Assembly (NCBI GenBank): GCA_012295275.1
Contig: CM022665.1
Coordinates: 29,430,457-29,494,456 of the forward strand
Source of the DNA: Chrysomallon squamiferum
Taxonomy: Eukaryota; Mollusca; Gastropoda; Neomphalida; Peltospiridae
Direction of reading: 5' to 3'
Length of the DNA: 64,000 nt
A program made the translations under genes and the position numbers. Shown here in pieces: positions 26,758 through 64,000 of the stretch. Position 1 is the stretch's first letter. Each line of letters starts with the position of its first letter. The notes under the pieces were generated by a model that ran no database searches, had not been told where the DNA came from, and worked only from the letters and a program-made list of their open reading frames with translations.

Positions 26758-29243
26758 AATACAAAGAAAAGTTTACCACATTCTTGGTAAAATAAAAAAT
26801 AACAACAAAACTTTACTGTATTCAGTCAGCTGTCATTCCTGAGATGAATAAAACTAAAACATTTGAAAAGTTTATCATGACACTGAATGTAACCCAATTG
26901 TGTCATGGTTTGATTGTAGTGTCTACAAACATAGCCATGTTTCTTTTGAATGCACTTTTTTGGTGGAAACAGTAGCAGAGGTTAAGCAGCTTGTTATGTT
27001 ACAAATCATTTATGCATAAATTTAAGAAAATGCACATAAAAAAAAAAATAATAATAATACAATTGATAAAAATAACAAGCAAAAAAAAGAAGTGAGAATA
27101 CTTTACTGTGGTTGACTTCATTTCAAGATGAAACAAGTTTGTTTAAATTTAAAAAAAAGAGAAAAAAGAAAAAAGATAGAAATTGTTTAGAAATAAATTG
27201 AAAATTGCATGGTGAATGTGTGCCATAATCTGCACAAATTGATACATTAACATACTACAGATAATAATAACAGCAACAACAGCAACCTGAAGAAAGTTAT
27301 TCTCAACAAAAAAATAATAACATAATAAAAATACAATAATAAAATAAAAAATACAATCTTCTCCATTTACATAATTTAATGCCATTTAATTTCTCACGTA
27401 CCTCTACACATTAAGATGCTTAACCTCTAAAACATGAGGAAAATGTATTGTTACAAATACAATGGCTACATGTAAACAGGCACAAAACAACCTGTATTTA
27501 AAGAGCACCTTTCAGAGATAAAAATGTACAGTCTTAAAATACTTTTTTCTTTCTTCTGAAATTCTGATCTTTGATCATTTACGTTCTGACAATTAGTCAT
27601 ATAACTTTAACAAACCCACAGCAGCTCTATATTTTTATAAACTTTTTCTTGATTTTGTTTGACAGAATTATATATTGTTAAGTTGCTGACATGCATGTGG
27701 TTTATATAGTACTGTTTTGCCAACAGTAAAATGGAGTTCTTTAGCATGTACATAAATGTTATAGCAATACAGACAATAGCTGATGGAAATAGTATTATTA
27801 ATACTTTGATCTTTAGATACAGGTTGAACAATACATGTTTTGTTAAAGTGGTTTTTATTTTGTGTACAGTCAACTTTAATGGGTCCAAACAGCAAATATC
27901 AAATGTACAAAAAAGCAGTTATAATACATAATTTACATTTTGACTAATTCATATGCTAATACTATTTAATGAATAAAATACAATGAAGCAATATATATCA
28001 GGATTCATCTTTGATTATATAGAATTTTTCACATGCAGTTTCAAAGTATTGTTTTCAAAGCCAAGTCCTTTGCATCTTAATTTCTGGAAATGTGAGCTAT
28101 CGTTGGTTTTTCAACTAATTTAAAGCTATTCTAAAGCATTTATAGATTTGTCAGTTTTTTTAAAAATAATAATTTGAATGTATAAAATAAACTGTCAATA
28201 TTTATTAAACTGTTTACATACCTTGGATCTATCTATCTATCTATATTTCAAAATACGTTTGATTAAAGATAACCAATAAATGGTGTAGAATGCAGTGAAT
28301 TTATTACTGGTTTAAAAAAAAAAAAAAAATAAAATTAAAATTAAGAAGTTAGAATTTTTTTTTTTTTTTTTTTTAAATTAATGGTTTAATAACATTTGTA
28401 AATATTAGTTGTAGTAAGAAAGCTGTTAAAAATAATTTTTCTCAGTTCATAGATAAATAAAATATTGTGTATATTAAAACAGTTTTGAAAAAATACACTG
28501 ACACACAGAAAGGGCAAAAGTATTCAGCAGAAAACTTTAACAATACTTTAATAAGTGCACTTGCATATATTATCAAATTTTGGGGCATGCTTTACTATAC
28601 ACTGCATAGAAACAGTAATATGAAAATAAAATTATTTATTTTGGAAAATAGATATGAGCAAACAATGAAGATTAGAAACCAGTTATTTTTAATGAAATCA
28701 GATGAGGAATAAAAAATTATTTGAGCAGAATTTATTAACTGGCAATATTAAATCATACTGATAAATGCTCAGTGTAGTTTGGAATGAATAGCTAATGTCT
28801 TTGTATTTAAATGATCTAATTTGACATTAGTATAATATGAATAATTATTAGAGTAATAAAAAGCATGTTGTCTGGATAATAGCTGTGCATCAATAAAATA
28901 AGTTCACAATAGTAATTTAATTCTTATAGCTATTTGCATACATTCTATTCATGCTTTTAGAATTTACTGTACTCAGTATTATATGGGTTATATGGTTATT
29001 TATATGACACTTCTGGAATGTTAAAATATTTTACACAGGTAACACATAAATAAAAATCATGTGACTGTCTTAATCTTTTATAAAAACATAAATGTGTTTT
29101 TAATCTATTCATTTCTTATTTCCATTTTTGCAGATCTTCAGTTTTGTCACTATCTTATTAATTTTACAGACAGCATTCACAAACCAACAATATTTTCTAC
29201 CACCATGTCAAATTATCACACAGCTTGGTTTCTCTATATAAAC

Positions 29244-29283
<40 letters not shown>

Positions 29284-31016
29284 GCAAGACATGTTTAACT
29301 CGCACAGCATTATATAGTTATTTTGGCTGCTGGTTGCATATATGAAAATAATGCTTTGTTATGGATGTAGGCTATTATACATATGTACAATGGAGATTCG
29401 TTTGATTCTTTTGCATAATTATGTACTGGAAATGAAATTAACACATACAGTACATCTTTGTAACATATAAAAGAAACATTACATAATTTATCAATTAAAA
29501 ATGTTAGAAAGAATAAGTATGAAGTTTGATTTTCAGTGTAGTTTTCTGCTATGTTTAATAAAGAACAGAACCATCTAAAAAAAAGAAAAGAAAATCATTA
29601 TTGCACATTACACTATTAGTCAACCACAAAATCAAAAAATACATCAAAGGTCTCAGTATGAGACTAATGTTACTGAAAGGAATGCATCAAAGATATCTAT
29701 CAAGCACAGCAAGACAGGAAAAAGATATTTAAAAAAAAAAAAATTAATTAAATTTTGATGTGTTAAAAGTTCACATCAACTCTAATTCTTCTATATCCAT
29801 AACATATAAATTATTTAAAGAGTAAATATTTCCTGTTTCAATATGTATAAATATAACAAAATGATGGTAATGTAAATATTTAGGAAAGTACAAAACATTT
29901 GTTCAGTTATTTTAATTGTAATGATACAAAATATACAAATATCCTATTACTTACAATTAAGTTAAAAGGATAATTATCACAATATATGTCACTTTATTTA
30001 AAAAAGTTAACATGGTATGATAGTAAAAACTTACTATACGTAAACCTGGGCTGTATTATTCTACTGCTGAAACAGTTCAACTATCAACTGAATTTCAATA
30101 CATAAACAATAGATTCAATAAACTCAACCTAAGTATGGGAAGTAAGAAAAAAAAAAGAAAAAAGAAAAACTTCTTTATTACATGATTAATTGTATATCAG
30201 CAGTATATGAATATGTACTGATTATAAATATGATTATACTTGATATTTAACTAAACATTATCCTACTGACATCAGTAATATTTGGAATATCCAAAATATA
30301 ATATTTTTAAAAAGTAATAATTTCTAAACTATCAGATTATAGAATAAATGGGTTGTTTTATTACTTTTTAGATATGGATTTTAAAAAGTAATATTTTTCT
30401 CAATTCTTTACAAGAATTGGTGCCATTTCCTAATATGCAGCTGTAAATTATATTAGTTTTCACACCATCACATTATTAATAGTCATTCCATGAAATTAGT
30501 TTTCAGTTTTGACCTTTATTAAAATATATATATTTTTTTTAATGTGATATGTCTAAATGATTTTAAAACATTATTAGTTTATATTTGAAAACCCCATTAA
30601 ACAAAATAAAACATTAACAAAAACATTTTAATAAAAAAAAAATTACTGGAAAGAAACCAAACTGCATAGAATATAATGAATTGATTCAACAGTTAAATTA
30701 ACATCAGTGGTTTAAATGGTACAGATATTGCCTAACCGAACATTAGCAAATAAATGTATTTGTAAAATTAGATTAAAATAAGTAAAAGGAGCAAGCTTCT
30801 TTTTCATTCTGCATTATTCAAAACATTTCCAAATTTTTTTTTTTGAACTTGTTATACAAACTACACCTAACAAGATAATAATTTCAATTACTACTTTAAA
30901 ATATAATGTTTAAAACATCAGTAAAAAAAAAAAAAAAAAAACCTAGATGAGTTAATTGCTTAGTAATGAAACCTTTAAATGATATGTGCATAAAATTATA
31001 TTCCTTGTTCTTTTTT

Positions 31017-64000
<32,984 letters not shown>

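Larger units (their letters stand above)
22820..31016. other. Gene-free stretch between two convergent genes
   Basis: SNRNP48 ends at its left edge and the minus-strand MLK stop codon at its right. It is AT-rich throughout with long A/T runs. The only clear structure is a 76-bp direct repeat. No open frame shows coding character. Long 3'UTRs are likely, but I could not choose among the many AATAAA/TTTATT hexamers. Confidence 0.55.

Overview
This is a window of nuclear DNA from an animal. It is strongly AT-rich, full of A/T homopolymers and microsatellites, and its genes are cut into many short exons by GT-AG introns. Five protein-coding genes could be rebuilt exon by exon from frame continuity, splice sites and recalled family sequences. 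The gene set points to a bilaterian invertebrate: one MLK-type MAP3K, one pecanex, a TJAP1/BEGAIN-type scaffold and a U11-48K minor-spliceosome protein. A mollusc or another spiralian is my best guess. Nematodes are unlikely because they lack the minor spliceosome.

Layout: 442-3576 (+) is a divergent Rho-family GTPase with 3 exons. 9641-14137 (+) is a TJAP1/BEGAIN-like coiled-coil protein with 7 coding exons. 17062-22819 (+) is SNRNP48 (U11-48K) with 8 coding exons; its last intron holds a decayed Tigger/pogo transposon. 22820-31016 has no recognisable gene and probably holds 3'UTRs of two convergent genes. 31017-42209 (-) is a mixed-lineage kinase (MAP3K9/10/11/21 type) with 8 coding exons. 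42210-42955 is a shared divergent promoter region. 42956 to beyond the window end (+) is pecanex, with 33 coding exons seen and the 3' end missing. Non-autonomous DNA transposons lie at 2342-2666, 9732-10546 and 58614-59017.

Functional links: the MLK has SH3, kinase, coiled-coil and CRIB parts and would feed JNK/p38 signalling downstream of Rac/Cdc42-type GTPases. The Rho-like protein at the left edge has lost the residues that normally make such switches cycle. SNRNP48 binds U12-type 5' splice sites, and the pecanex gene in this same window carries a textbook U12-type intron (57383-57675).

Best leads: the head-to-head MLK-pecanex pair, which I recall is kept at three human loci; the U12-type intron; a one-base frameshift in an otherwise intact pecanex exon; a 42-bp minisatellite that starts exactly on a pecanex 5' splice site and repeats it; and the atypical Rho GTPase. 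I saw no CRISPR array, operon, rRNA, tRNA or prokaryote-type system. Exon ends were derived by eye and no alignment was run.
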